From assembly GCA_028284775.1 (NCBI GenBank), contig JANQRB010000113.1, forward strand, positions 1 through 39,276: a stretch of DNA of 39,276 bases. Direction: 5' to 3'. Under the pieces are notes generated by a model that was given only the letters and a program-made list of their open reading frames with translations, searched no databases and had not been told where the DNA came from. The position numbers and the translations under genes are program-made. Source of the DNA: Candidatus Kapaibacterium sp. Its GTDB lineage: Bacteria; Bacteroidota; Ignavibacteria; Kapaibacteriales; UBA7675. This document shows, in pieces, positions 26,561 through 34,749 of this stretch; within the stretch, counting starts at the first letter, position 1; each line of letters starts with the position of its first letter.

Positions 26561-28252
26561 TTATCGCAGCAGGGTCATTTGCATTGCGCGGCTGAACTCC
26601 GAAGCGCTGACGTGCAAATAATAAACGCCCGCGCTCAAGCCCCTGACGTCAAGCCTGAATGACGTGACGCCGGAAGCAAGTGCCTGCTGCTTTTGTAGTA
26701 CCGTTTTGCCGTGAACATCCCGAACCGTTAACAGCACCGTCGTATTCTGCGTCGCGCTGATTTGCAGCCTGACTTCATTGTCGGCCGCAGCGGGGTTGGG
26801 ATAGAGGCGTAGCTGGTTTATGACGGACGATGCCTCGCCGGCAGGCGGATCGTCTTTAACAAGCCCCTGTTTGCCGAACCAGGGATTAACATACTTTTCC
26901 CGGCAAACAAGCCTATCGGTCGTGACCACGTCATTGGTTGGCGAAATGTCCGACGTGCCGCTGAAGCTGTCGAAAATCAGGGGGAAGTTTAAGTCCACAC
27001 CTTCTTTTTTGTCACTCAGGTTGGCAACGACCGAGCAGTCCGTGAAGCCCGTCAGGTTGCTGCGAACAAGGTAGTAGTCGAAGCTGCTGCTGAAGGCCGA
27101 GGAGTGGCCCGATATCCAATAGCCCGGATCGGTCACGCCCGGGTCGCCCGGCGTGTATTCGATTGCGTTGCCGACACTGTTGCCATGACTGCCGTACAGC
27201 TTGAAGCGCTGCAAACGCAGACTCCTGTCTATTTCCAGAAAGTAGGCCGGCTGCGAGCCGGAGCCGTTGACGTTTTCGATGCTGCCGGTCAGCACCAGAT
27301 TGTCGGTCGTAACGCTTCGGCTAATGGACCTTGCATCGATCCGGTGGTCGCTATTGTACTGGTAGGTTTTGAGATCTGTGGCAACACCGGATGACGCATC
27401 GGCGGAAACGACAAAGATGCGGCTGTCCTGGTAACTGTTGAACCAGCTTCCGCAGGCATAAAGATCGCCGCTACTGTTGGTCGTAATCGATGCGAAACCC
27501 TGCTGCGCCTCAGCGTTGCCATAGATGCGCGACCACTTAACCGTTAGTCCGTTGAAGTTGATGCTATAGATCAGGCCCTGCGTTGATAAACCCAGCCAGG
27601 TGGATCCGGCTACGACAATGTCGCCGTTGGGCAGCTCAAGCAAATCGGCGGCCGACTCTTCCTGTAAGGAACTGCCATAGAAATAGCTCCAAATAAAGGT
27701 CAGATCGCTTTGCAGGCGCACGACCACCGTTTTGCTCTGACCATAGAGATCGGTCGTTCCGCAGACGATAATATCACCGTTGGCGGCTTCGATAAGCGAG
27801 GCGCCGAAATCGTAAGCGTTGTTATTTTCGCCGATCAGTTTCATCCACAGGATATTTCCATCGGCATCTGTCCGGCAGACCATAATGTCCCACTCCGAGC
27901 CGGGCGAAATCTCAACCGTGGCGGTCCAAATCAGATCGCCGTTGACGGCCTCGCGGATCGCGCCCAGGTTTTCGATGTAGGTGATGTCATAAATCCTTTC
28001 CCATACTCGATTGCCTTCGGCGTCCGATCGCACAACATAGAGTTTATTGTTGGCTCCCGATCCGCTTTGGCCGATTTGCACCACGCCGCCATCAGCGGTC
28101 GTGGCGGCGTGAAAACCGAAATCCTCATCGGCATCGCCATAGGTAACTTCTTTGGTTAAGGACTGCGCATGGAGCGTGCCGATACATGCGAATGTTATCA
28201 AAACTGCGCCCAGTGCCACAGCTTTCAGTAATGTTTTGAAATCGTAGTGCAT
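26561..28252 (-). CDS. secreted seven-bladed propeller protein with T9SS sorting domain, copy A
   Basis: A 563-residue protein. The start ATG (MHYDFKTLLKAVALG) has AGGAGA about 6 nt upstream; a 9-codon in-frame extension is rejected. The signal peptide is about 1-30 (FACIGTLHAQ). About 40-425 contains seven blades of the pattern (D/N)G(G/D)xVxxG...xxVxRxDxxGxxxW (for example DGGVVQIGQSGSG, NGDLIWTATVE, NGDIIVCGTTD, NGDIVVAGSTW). A spacer (PWFGKQGLVKDDPP) precedes the T9SS tail, about 485-563 (LRLYPNPAAADNE, LSAGVYYLHV, TLLR). Two neighbours (28410-30107, 30239-31930) are close paralogues. No ligand or active site is seen. The likely role is a surface-displayed binding or scaffolding protein. 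Confidence 0.88.
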   Translation of the reverse strand: MHYDFKTLLKAVALGAVLITFACIGTLHAQSLTKEVTYGDADEDFGFHAATTADGGVVQIGQSGSGANNKLYVVRSDAEGNRVWERIYDITYIENLGAIREAVNGDLIWTATVEISPGSEWDIMVCRTDADGNILWMKLIGENNNAYDFGASLIEAANGDIIVCGTTDLYGQSKTVVVRLQSDLTFIWSYFYGSSLQEESAADLLELPNGDIVVAGSTWLGLSTQGLIYSINFNGLTVKWSRIYGNAEAQQGFASITTNSSGDLYACGSWFNSYQDSRIFVVSADASSGVATDLKTYQYNSDHRIDARSISRSVTTDNLVLTGSIENVNGSGSQPAYFLEIDRSLRLQRFKLYGSHGNSVGNAIEYTPGDPGVTDPGYWISGHSSAFSSSFDYYLVRSNLTGFTDCSVVANLSDKKEGVDLNFPLIFDSFSGTSDISPTNDVVTTDRLVCREKYVNPWFGKQGLVKDDPPAGEASSVINQLRLYPNPAAADNEVRLQISATQNTTVLLTVRDVHGKTVLQKQQALASGVTSFRLDVRGLSAGVYYLHVSASEFSRAMQMTLLR

Positions 28253-28351
28253 AATTCTTCTCCTGTTAAAATCGGTCATGAGTTAAATAGTCCAAGCTTC
28301 CACTAAGCGCTGGACAGAGCCCTTGTGAAGTGATAACCCACATCGAAGCTG

Positions 28352-28388
28352 GCCCGGCCGGGAACAATGATACCTGTCCCCGCCGGGC
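28352..28388 (-). terminator. hairpin terminator after propeller copy B
   Basis: GCCCGGC (28352-28358) pairs with GCCGGGC (28382-28388). GGGACA (one bulged A) pairs with TGTCCC inside the same stem. It lies 22 nt past the stop of the minus-strand gene at 28410. No T tract follows on the minus strand, so termination may be weak. Confidence 0.45.
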
Positions 28389-28409
28389 AGTGAGAAAACG
28401 ATAGTTTGT

Positions 28410-30107
28410 TTAGCGTAGTAGAGTCAGTTGCAACGCCCGACTGAATTCCGATGCCCCGACATGCAGATAATACACGCCCGCGCTTAATCCTTCCGTGTCA
28501 AGCCTGAAAGCATTGCGGCCGGACGTAAGTGTATGCTGCTTCCGAATTACAGCCCTGCCGTGAACGTCGCGTAGCGTTAATGTCACCTCGACATTCTGAA
28601 TCGCATTTACTTCCAGCCTGAATTCATTGCCGACAACAGCAGGGTTGGGGGCCAGGCGCAGATCGGTGATTAGGATCGATTCTCCGCCGGAAAGCGGGCT
28701 GTTCGGAACAAAGCTCCGTTTGCCGAACCAGGGATCGACCCATTTCTCCGGGCAGACTTCTTCATGTGTTACGGGCTCTTCATCGGGCGGATTGATGACG
28801 GTCGTGCTGCCGTAGGCATCCCGGATCAAGGGAAAGTCTTCCTCCACGCCTTCGTCTTTTTCGTTCACGGATTCATCGCGCGCGCATTCGGTATAACCTG
28901 TCAGGTTGCTGCGAATCTGATAAAAATCGTAGCTGCCGCTGAAGGCAGTTGAGTGACCGCAAATCCAGTAGCCGGCGTCCGTGTTGGCCGACGCCGGCGA
29001 GTGTTCGATCGCGTTGCCGACACTGATGCCGTCGACGCCATAGACCTTGAAGCGAATCAGACCCAGACCAGCGTCGACCTCCAGAAAAAAGGCCGGCCGC
29101 GAAGCACTGCCGCCCGCATCTTCGATGGAGCCGGTCAGTACGAGTTCGTCCGGCGTGGCGCTGCGATTGATGCTCAGGGCTGTAATGCGATGGTTGTCCA
29201 TATAGCCGAAAGTTCGCAAGGCATTGGCGGTACCGCTTGCGGGATCGACAAAGGCAGCAAAAATGCGACTGTCGTTGAAGCGATTAAACCAACTGCCACA
29301 GGCATAGAGGTCGCCGTTGCTGTTGGTTATGATCGAATAAAACTCCTGCAGCGCATCGTCGCTGCCATAGGTATTCGACCAGTTAACCAGGCCGCTACCG
29401 CCGCCGATGCTGAAGATCCATCCGTTCGCCGACAGCCCGGCCCCAAAGGTCGCGCCGCAGAGAGCGAGATCGCCGCCGGATAGCTCAACCAGGTCGTAGG
29501 CCTGATCGCGGTGCAGCGTACTCGAACTTCCGTAGAAAAATCCCCACGAGTAAGCTCCGGCGCTGTTCAAACGAACAACAACGGCTTTGTCCTGCCCGAG
29601 GAGCGTGGTCCATCCGCAAACCACGATGTCGCCGTTGGCGGCTTCGATTAAGGACGTGCCGTAGTCGTCGGCCGCGTTGTTTTCCCCGATCAATCTCATC
29701 CACTGGATAACGCCATTGGCATCGGTCCGGCAGACCATAATGTCGGCATCGGAAGTTGGCGTTTTCTGAACCGTAGCCGTCCAGACAAGATCACCGTTGG
29801 CGGCTTCGAGGATCGCGCCCTTGTTCTCGATATAGGTAATTTCGTACTTCTTTTCCCAAACGCGATTGGCCTCGTCATCGGAACGCACAACATAGAGCAT
29901 GTCGTCGGTGCCCGATCCGCTATAGCCGATTTGTACCACGCCGCCATCCGCGGTCCTCGCGGCGTTAATGCCGTAGTCTTCATCCGATTCGCCGTATGTG
30001 ACTTCTTTGGTAATGGACAGCGAATAGAGTGTGCCGATGCTTGCGAATGTCATTACCACCGCAGCCAACACTGTTGATTTGACGAAGGCGCTGAAATTGT
30101 ACTGCAT
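28410..30107 (-). CDS. secreted seven-bladed propeller protein with T9SS sorting domain, copy B
   Basis: 565 residues from the second of two adjacent ATGs (30110 and 30107). AAGGAGA abuts the first ATG, leaving only the second with workable spacing, and it also aligns with the starts of copies A and C. The signal peptide is about 1-29 (FASIGTLYS). Seven blades lie at about 40-425 (DGGVVQIGYSGSG, NGDLVWTATVQ, NGDIVVCGWTT, GGDLALCGATF, NGDLYACGSWF). The spacer WFGKRSFVPNSPLSGG precedes a T9SS tail (LRLAPNPAVVGNE, LSAGVYYLHV, TLLR). It is the most divergent at blade 4 and in the acidic stretch after the propeller (NEKDEGVEEDFP). Its own hairpin suggests it is expressed separately from its copies. 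Confidence 0.88.
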   Translation of the reverse strand: MQYNFSAFVKSTVLAAVVMTFASIGTLYSLSITKEVTYGESDEDYGINAARTADGGVVQIGYSGSGTDDMLYVVRSDDEANRVWEKKYEITYIENKGAILEAANGDLVWTATVQKTPTSDADIMVCRTDANGVIQWMRLIGENNAADDYGTSLIEAANGDIVVCGWTTLLGQDKAVVVRLNSAGAYSWGFFYGSSSTLHRDQAYDLVELSGGDLALCGATFGAGLSANGWIFSIGGGSGLVNWSNTYGSDDALQEFYSIITNSNGDLYACGSWFNRFNDSRIFAAFVDPASGTANALRTFGYMDNHRITALSINRSATPDELVLTGSIEDAGGSASRPAFFLEVDAGLGLIRFKVYGVDGISVGNAIEHSPASANTDAGYWICGHSTAFSGSYDFYQIRSNLTGYTECARDESVNEKDEGVEEDFPLIRDAYGSTTVINPPDEEPVTHEEVCPEKWVDPWFGKRSFVPNSPLSGGESILITDLRLAPNPAVVGNEFRLEVNAIQNVEVTLTLRDVHGRAVIRKQHTLTSGRNAFRLDTEGLSAGVYYLHVGASEFSRALQLTLLR

Positions 30108-30143
30108 CATTCTCCTTGCCTTTTGAATATACAGTTAAGAGTT

Positions 30144-30171
30144 AAACAACCTGCAACTCCTCAGGTTGTTT
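30144..30171 (-). terminator. hairpin between propeller copies C and B
   Basis: A perfect 10-bp stem AAACAACCTG / CAGGTTGTTT with an 8-nt loop, followed on the minus strand by AACTCTTAAC. It lies 67 nt past the stop of copy C and 37 nt before the start of copy B. It may end copy C's transcript or fold within copy B's leader. Confidence 0.5.
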
Positions 30172-30238
30172 GTTGGATAATAGTGAAGCGATAGCGCAGT
30201 TTGCAGGGTGGTCCGGAACAAGCCGGCCGTCAGGAAGT

Positions 30239-31930
30239 TTATCTCTGCACTGTTAACTGCAGCGTGCGGTGAAAGCCCGCATTGCTGACCTGCAGCAGGT
30301 AAACGCCCGCGCTCAGATCGTCTGTGTCGAGTTTAAGGGTCGTATCGCCGGCGACAAGTCTGCGCTGTTCTCTCAATACTGGTTTGCCGTGAATATCGCG
30401 CAAGGTCACCAGCACATCCGTATTGTGAGGTACGGTGATTTGCAGCTTGACTTCATTCTCAGCGAGAGCGGGATTTGGGTAGAGCTGCAGTTGTGTAATC
30501 GCCGTGGCTTGCAGGACGTCGGACGGATCGTTGTGAACCAGACCTTGTTTCTGATGCCAGGGGTCGACCCAATCTTCCGGGCAGACAAGCTCATCGGTCT
30601 CGACTTTATTATCGCCGGGGATGTAGTTCGTGGTGCCGCTATAGACGTCCATGATCAGTGGAAAGTTAAGCTCCTCGCCACTCTCCTGTTGCTCCAGACC
30701 GTCGTCCCGCGCACATAAGGTGTAGCCCGTCAGATTGCTGCGGACCTGGTAATAATCGAAGCTGCCGCTGAAAGCCGAGCTATGACCGCTAATCCAGTAG
30801 CCCGGCTCGGTCACTCCCGGATCGCCCGGCGTGTATTCGATCGCCGTGCCGACACTGACGCCGTCGATGCCATACAGTCTGAATTGTTGAATTGTCAGGG
30901 CATCGTCGACTTCCAGAAAATACATCGGTCGCGAGGAAGCATCGAAGGCGTCTTCGATCGAGCCCGTCAACACCAGGTAGTCCGTAGTGGCGCTGCGACT
31001 GATGGAATGGCCGGCGATGCGGTGGTCGGCTTGGTAGGAGTAGTTGCTCGAAAACGATAGTGCGCCGGATGAAGGATCGGCGGCCACGATGTAAATGCGG
31101 CTGTCGCGAGAGTTGTAATACCAGCTTCCGCAAGCATAGAGCTCGCCGTTGCTGTTGGTCGTGATCGATGAGAAACTCTGGAGCGCGTCGGCGTCGCCGT
31201 AGCTTTGCGACCAGTTGATCACCAGGCCGTCGTCGCTGATGCTGTACAGCAATCCGTCCGACGAAAAGCCCAGGCCGGTCGTACCGGCCACGACGATGTC
31301 GCCGCTGGGAAGCTCCAGTAGGTCGCTGGCCCACTCATCCTGCAGCGTACTGCCGTAGAAATAGCTCCACTTTAAAGTCCCGTCGTCTTCCAGGCGAACC
31401 ACCACCGTTTTGTCCTGGCCAAAGAGGTCAGTCGTGCCGCAGACGATGATGTCTCCATTGGCGGCTTCGATAATCGAGGCGCCGAAGTCAAAGGCATTGT
31501 TGTTTTCGCCCACCAGCTTCATCCACTGGATAACGCCGTCCGGATCAGTTCGGCAAACCATGATATCCCATTTGGACGTCGGCGTTTTCTTAACCGTGGC
31601 AGTCCAGATCAGATCGCCGTTCGCGGCTTCGCGGATCGCGCCCTGGTTCTCGATGTAGGTGATGTCGTAAATTTTTTCCCACACTCTCTTGCCTTCGACG
31701 TCCGAACGCACAACGTAGAGCTGGTCGCTGGTGCCCGATTCGGTATAGCCGATTTGCACCACGCCGCCATCCATTGTTGTGGCGGCGTTAACACCATATT
31801 CTTCGTCCGAATCGCCATAAGTGACCTCTTTGGTTAAGGACTGCGCAGAGAGCGTGCCGATGCTTGCCATCGACATCGCAATCGCGCTCAGTAGCATTGA
31901 TTTGATGAACCTGTTTACATCGTAGTACAT
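30239..31930 (-). CDS. secreted seven-bladed propeller protein with T9SS sorting domain, copy C
   Basis: 563 residues beginning MYYDVNRFIKSMLLSA; only a weak GAAGAAG lies upstream of the ATG. The signal peptide is about 1-30 (MASIGTLSAQ). Seven blades lie at about 40-425 (DGGVVQIGYTESG, NGDLIWTATVKK, NGDIIVCGTTDLFG, SGDIVVAGTTGLG, NGELYACGSWYY, DYLVLTGSIEDA, EPGYWISGHSSA). The T9SS tail is about 485-563 (LQLYPNPALAENE, LSAGVYLLQV, TVQR). It is closest to copy A through blades 1-4 and is the first of the three in transcription order. All three copies keep intact signal peptides and tails, so all are probably functional. Confidence 0.88.
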   Translation of the reverse strand: MYYDVNRFIKSMLLSAIAMSMASIGTLSAQSLTKEVTYGDSDEEYGVNAATTMDGGVVQIGYTESGTSDQLYVVRSDVEGKRVWEKIYDITYIENQGAIREAANGDLIWTATVKKTPTSKWDIMVCRTDPDGVIQWMKLVGENNNAFDFGASIIEAANGDIIVCGTTDLFGQDKTVVVRLEDDGTLKWSYFYGSTLQDEWASDLLELPSGDIVVAGTTGLGFSSDGLLYSISDDGLVINWSQSYGDADALQSFSSITTNSNGELYACGSWYYNSRDSRIYIVAADPSSGALSFSSNYSYQADHRIAGHSISRSATTDYLVLTGSIEDAFDASSRPMYFLEVDDALTIQQFRLYGIDGVSVGTAIEYTPGDPGVTEPGYWISGHSSAFSGSFDYYQVRSNLTGYTLCARDDGLEQQESGEELNFPLIMDVYSGTTNYIPGDNKVETDELVCPEDWVDPWHQKQGLVHNDPSDVLQATAITQLQLYPNPALAENEVKLQITVPHNTDVLVTLRDIHGKPVLREQRRLVAGDTTLKLDTDDLSAGVYLLQVSNAGFHRTLQLTVQR

Positions 31931-31980
31931 AAGTGTTACTTCTTCAGCTTGATGTTTGGAAATTAGTAGTTAATCGCCGG

Positions 31981-31998
31981 CCGCCGCAAATGCGGCGG
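31981..31998 (-). promoter_or_regulatory. GC-rich hairpin and possible promoter before propeller copy C
   Basis: CCGCCGC / GCGGCGG form a 7-bp stem with an AAAT loop, 51-68 nt before the start codon. On the minus strand a TTTG inside the hairpin is followed, 21 nt on, by TAATTTCC. This loosely fits the Bacteroidota TTTG/TAnnTTTG promoter form. Either reading is weak. Confidence 0.25.
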
Positions 31999-33066
31999 AG
32001 CGTTGGGAAGCGATAACTCCGGGTGTATGGAGGCGCCGCCGCCGGCCGGGATCGGCTGTCGACTGCCGCTGCGATCAGTCGCTTGTCAGCAGGCATCGCC
32101 ATTGTGCGGCAGGCGTATGACCGCTGGTACGATAAAGAACGTTCTGTCAACCCGCTGCGTCAAGCGCCAGTCGGAAAACGTCTTGTAAACCGGGCATTAA
32201 TGAAGAGCCGCCCCCAATCGGCCGGCAGGCTTAAACAGAAAATACATCGATTGAACAATGCACGGCCTGTAGCCGGGCCGCGAGCTTTGCGGCGGCGCGG
32301 GTTTTACGGAACCGAGGCTGCGCAGTAAAAAAACAAGCGCAAGTCGAAAAGTGAGCAGCTAAACGACTATCCTGTTTATGATGTCGATTTTAACAAATTT
32401 TCGCCGCAGCGGACCGGCGGTAGTCATTGACCTGTTGAGAATTATGATGGCTGCCCGTTCCCGGCTTGCCATTTGCCTCCGCCCGGAATATCCGGGATGC
32501 GTCAGACAAAGTCTTGCGTCGATCTTCGAGGCGAAGGATACGCTTGCCGGGAAAAATTAGGGCAACAGCAGGCGGCAGTTTGTGAACCTGCTTTTATTCA
32601 AACGCGTGCATGATAGCGTTTTGTGTCTCGGTGCATGATAGTATTTTCGGGTAGGTATCTCAAGCGCTTTTGTATAGCTGTAGCGCATTTAAACATCAGC
32701 GGGACATATTAAACATAACTGTATCGACGGGAAAACCGCGGTCAGCTAATCATCGCTCATTACATCCCAGCTGTCGACGCGCCGAGGCGTATGAGGCCTG
32801 CAAGCCGCTGGTGAGGAAAGGTCGCGCCGCCAGGTAGTTCAGAGGAGTGACGAAAGGTTTTGGCGGCTTCGGAATGCCGCCCTCGCGCCGATTGTAATTG
32901 CGGCTCGCTTGCGTATCTTAGGATAGCGCCGAATCCGGTAGGGCGATTGCCGTCGTTGAGCCTCGCCGCTTCGGTCGCCGGGCCGATGGACTTCGTCCCT
33001 TCGGACATATCAGCGCGTGATGAGAACGTGTCCGTTGATCACAGCAGCGCAGCCCCTGGTATCGCG
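31999..33066. other. divergent intergenic region, no convincing gene
   Basis: About 1.1 kb separates the minus-strand propeller cluster from the plus-strand helical cluster. Several 60-100-codon frames exist, but they are Arg/Pro-rich, overlap each other and lack start signals. An open extension of 69 codons runs in frame into the first helical-family gene from 32860. The other two copies lack any counterpart to it, so it is probably untranslated. The direct repeat at 32606-32647 is listed separately. Confidence 0.5.
32606..32647 (+). promoter_or_regulatory. 17-nt direct repeat and candidate promoter
   Basis: GTGCATGATAG(C/T)(G/A)TTTT occurs at 32606-32622 and 32631-32647, 25 nt apart. A TTTG at 32620-32623 and TATTTTCG at 32642-32649 (18-nt gap) roughly fit the Bacteroidota TTTG/TAnnTTTG promoter. 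The repeat could therefore be a pair of operator half-sites over a promoter. The next gene starts 420 nt downstream, which leaves a long leader. Confidence 0.3.
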
Positions 33067-34614
33067 ATGAAAAAACCCTCCGACGATCTCTTCCGTCTCA
33101 TTAAATCGCTTTCACCGTCCGAAAAGCGCTATTTCAAAGTCGTGCGGTCGCAGCGCGACGGAAACAAGACCAGCGCCTATCACAAGCTCTTCGATGCCAT
33201 CGACGGCCAGCGCGTCTATGACGAGGACGCTTTGAAAGCGAAGTATCAGGGACAGAAGTTCGTCAACAATCTGCCGATGGCGAAAAAGTATCTGATGGAA
33301 AGCATCCTGCGCGCGCTGTCCTCCTATCATGTCTCCCGTCGGAATGATATCGAACTGCAGGAAAAAGTACAGGGCGCCGCGATTCTCCACGACAAGGGAC
33401 TGGCTGATATACGCGACAAACTGATGCAGAGCGCGAAACAGAATGCGATGAAAAACGAAGACACGATCGAACTACTGCGCATCCTTCGTTTTCAGGGTAG
33501 CTTTCGTCACAACAACAGTGACAAGGACAACGAAAATCAGATTGAATCGATGTACGACGAACAGGTCAGGCTGATCGAACGATTGCGCCTGGAAGTCGAG
33601 CTCGCTCGTCTGCAGAGCCTGACTCATGTACGCTTTATGCACGTCCATTATGCCAGAGCGGCGTCGGACCGCGCCCTGTTGAGGGAGATCATCAGCCATC
33701 CGCTGATGCGCGACGAAAAGCGTTTCGACACCGAGAAACTTCGCCTGACTTATCACAATATTCTCAGCCGTTGTCATCATATTCTCGGCGAAGACGAAGA
33801 GGCCTATTTCCATGCCAAGCAGTCCATCGTGGCCATCGAGCAGCTTCGCGGCCGGGGCGGGATCACTACAATGGCCTATGCCCGTTTGCTGCACAACTTC
33901 GCCAGTCGCTGCGCGGGCGCCGGTCAATGGCAAGATCATCGGCAAACGGTCGACAAATTGCGCAGCCTGCCGGACAAGGACCTTCGCATGCGCAAGTTCA
34001 AGTTCGAGTCATTGTATTCACACCAGCTCGCCTACAATTGGGCTGTGGGCGACGTCACCCGGCTTATGAAGATTCTGCCCCGTATCGATGAAGATTTCGC
34101 GGCGCTGCAAGCGGTGCTGACTCCCTACCAATACCTGATGCTATTTTACAACATTCTCGTTCATCTCGTTGCCCTGGGTGAATTCGAAAGAGCTTTCGAT
34201 TACGCCGAACGAATTCTGGCGGAGGAAGAACTGCTGCCCGATCAATCGGCCTATGTGCGTTTGATCCTTATCATTATCCATCTCGAACTGGCGCGTTTCG
34301 AGATTGTCGACAGCGCGATCCGCTCTCTGCGACGCTATCTGAGAAAACGCGAGCGCCTGTTCAAAATGGAAGAAGCGGTGCTGCGCGCACTCGCCAGAGC
34401 CGGTAAGCTGAGCGATCGCCGTGAGGAAATCGAGTTGTACAGCCAATTGCGTCAGGAGCTGAGCGCTATCGCCGATGATCCGGACGAGGCACGTATCCTG
34501 GGCTATTTCGATCTGCTTGCCTGGGCGGAAAGTAAGATCCAGGGCATCACGATCGCCGAGCTTCAGAAGCGGCAGGCCCGACCGTTGAGCGGGGAGCAGA
34601 GGCCGGTGGATTGA
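33067..34614 (+). CDS. SPSEKRYFK-family helical protein of unknown function, copy 1
   Basis: 515 residues from the ATG giving MKKPSDDLFRLIKSLSPSEKRYFK. I chose this start because all three tandem copies align from this methionine; the frame is open 69 codons further upstream without conservation. It has no signal peptide or membrane segment. Conserved blocks are YHKLFDAIDGQ (about 38), FVNNLPMAKKYLMESI (about 67), then paired helices continuing to the end (LRMRKFKFESLYSHQL near 307, ARFEIVDSAIRSLRRYLRKR near 414, ESKIQGITIAELQ near 484). The pattern suggests a TPR-like alpha-solenoid. I know the family as a recurrent Bacteroidota protein without assigned role. It is clearly more divergent than copies 2 and 3. 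No catalytic motif is visible. Confidence 0.85.
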   Translation: MKKPSDDLFRLIKSLSPSEKRYFKVVRSQRDGNKTSAYHKLFDAIDGQRVYDEDALKAKYQGQKFVNNLPMAKKYLMESILRALSSYHVSRRNDIELQEKVQGAAILHDKGLADIRDKLMQSAKQNAMKNEDTIELLRILRFQGSFRHNNSDKDNENQIESMYDEQVRLIERLRLEVELARLQSLTHVRFMHVHYARAASDRALLREIISHPLMRDEKRFDTEKLRLTYHNILSRCHHILGEDEEAYFHAKQSIVAIEQLRGRGGITTMAYARLLHNFASRCAGAGQWQDHRQTVDKLRSLPDKDLRMRKFKFESLYSHQLAYNWAVGDVTRLMKILPRIDEDFAALQAVLTPYQYLMLFYNILVHLVALGEFERAFDYAERILAEEELLPDQSAYVRLILIIIHLELARFEIVDSAIRSLRRYLRKRERLFKMEEAVLRALARAGKLSDRREEIELYSQLRQELSAIADDPDEARILGYFDLLAWAESKIQGITIAELQKRQARPLSGEQRPVD

Positions 34615-34749
34615 CTTCCGGCGGTGATTGCGTAGCTTTGGGACCGTGAAACCTGCCCGAAGGCGGCGCGGCGCTTGATGTCGCAAGCAAGCGTCAGGCC
34701 TGGCAAGCGAAGTAGTGAGCGTTCAGATATCCTGTGCAGACCGGCGGCA

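Noticed and set aside
32860..33066. 69-codon N-terminal extension of helical copy 1
   Set aside because: Not present in copies 2 and 3, which align from MKKPS; composition differs from the rest of the protein.
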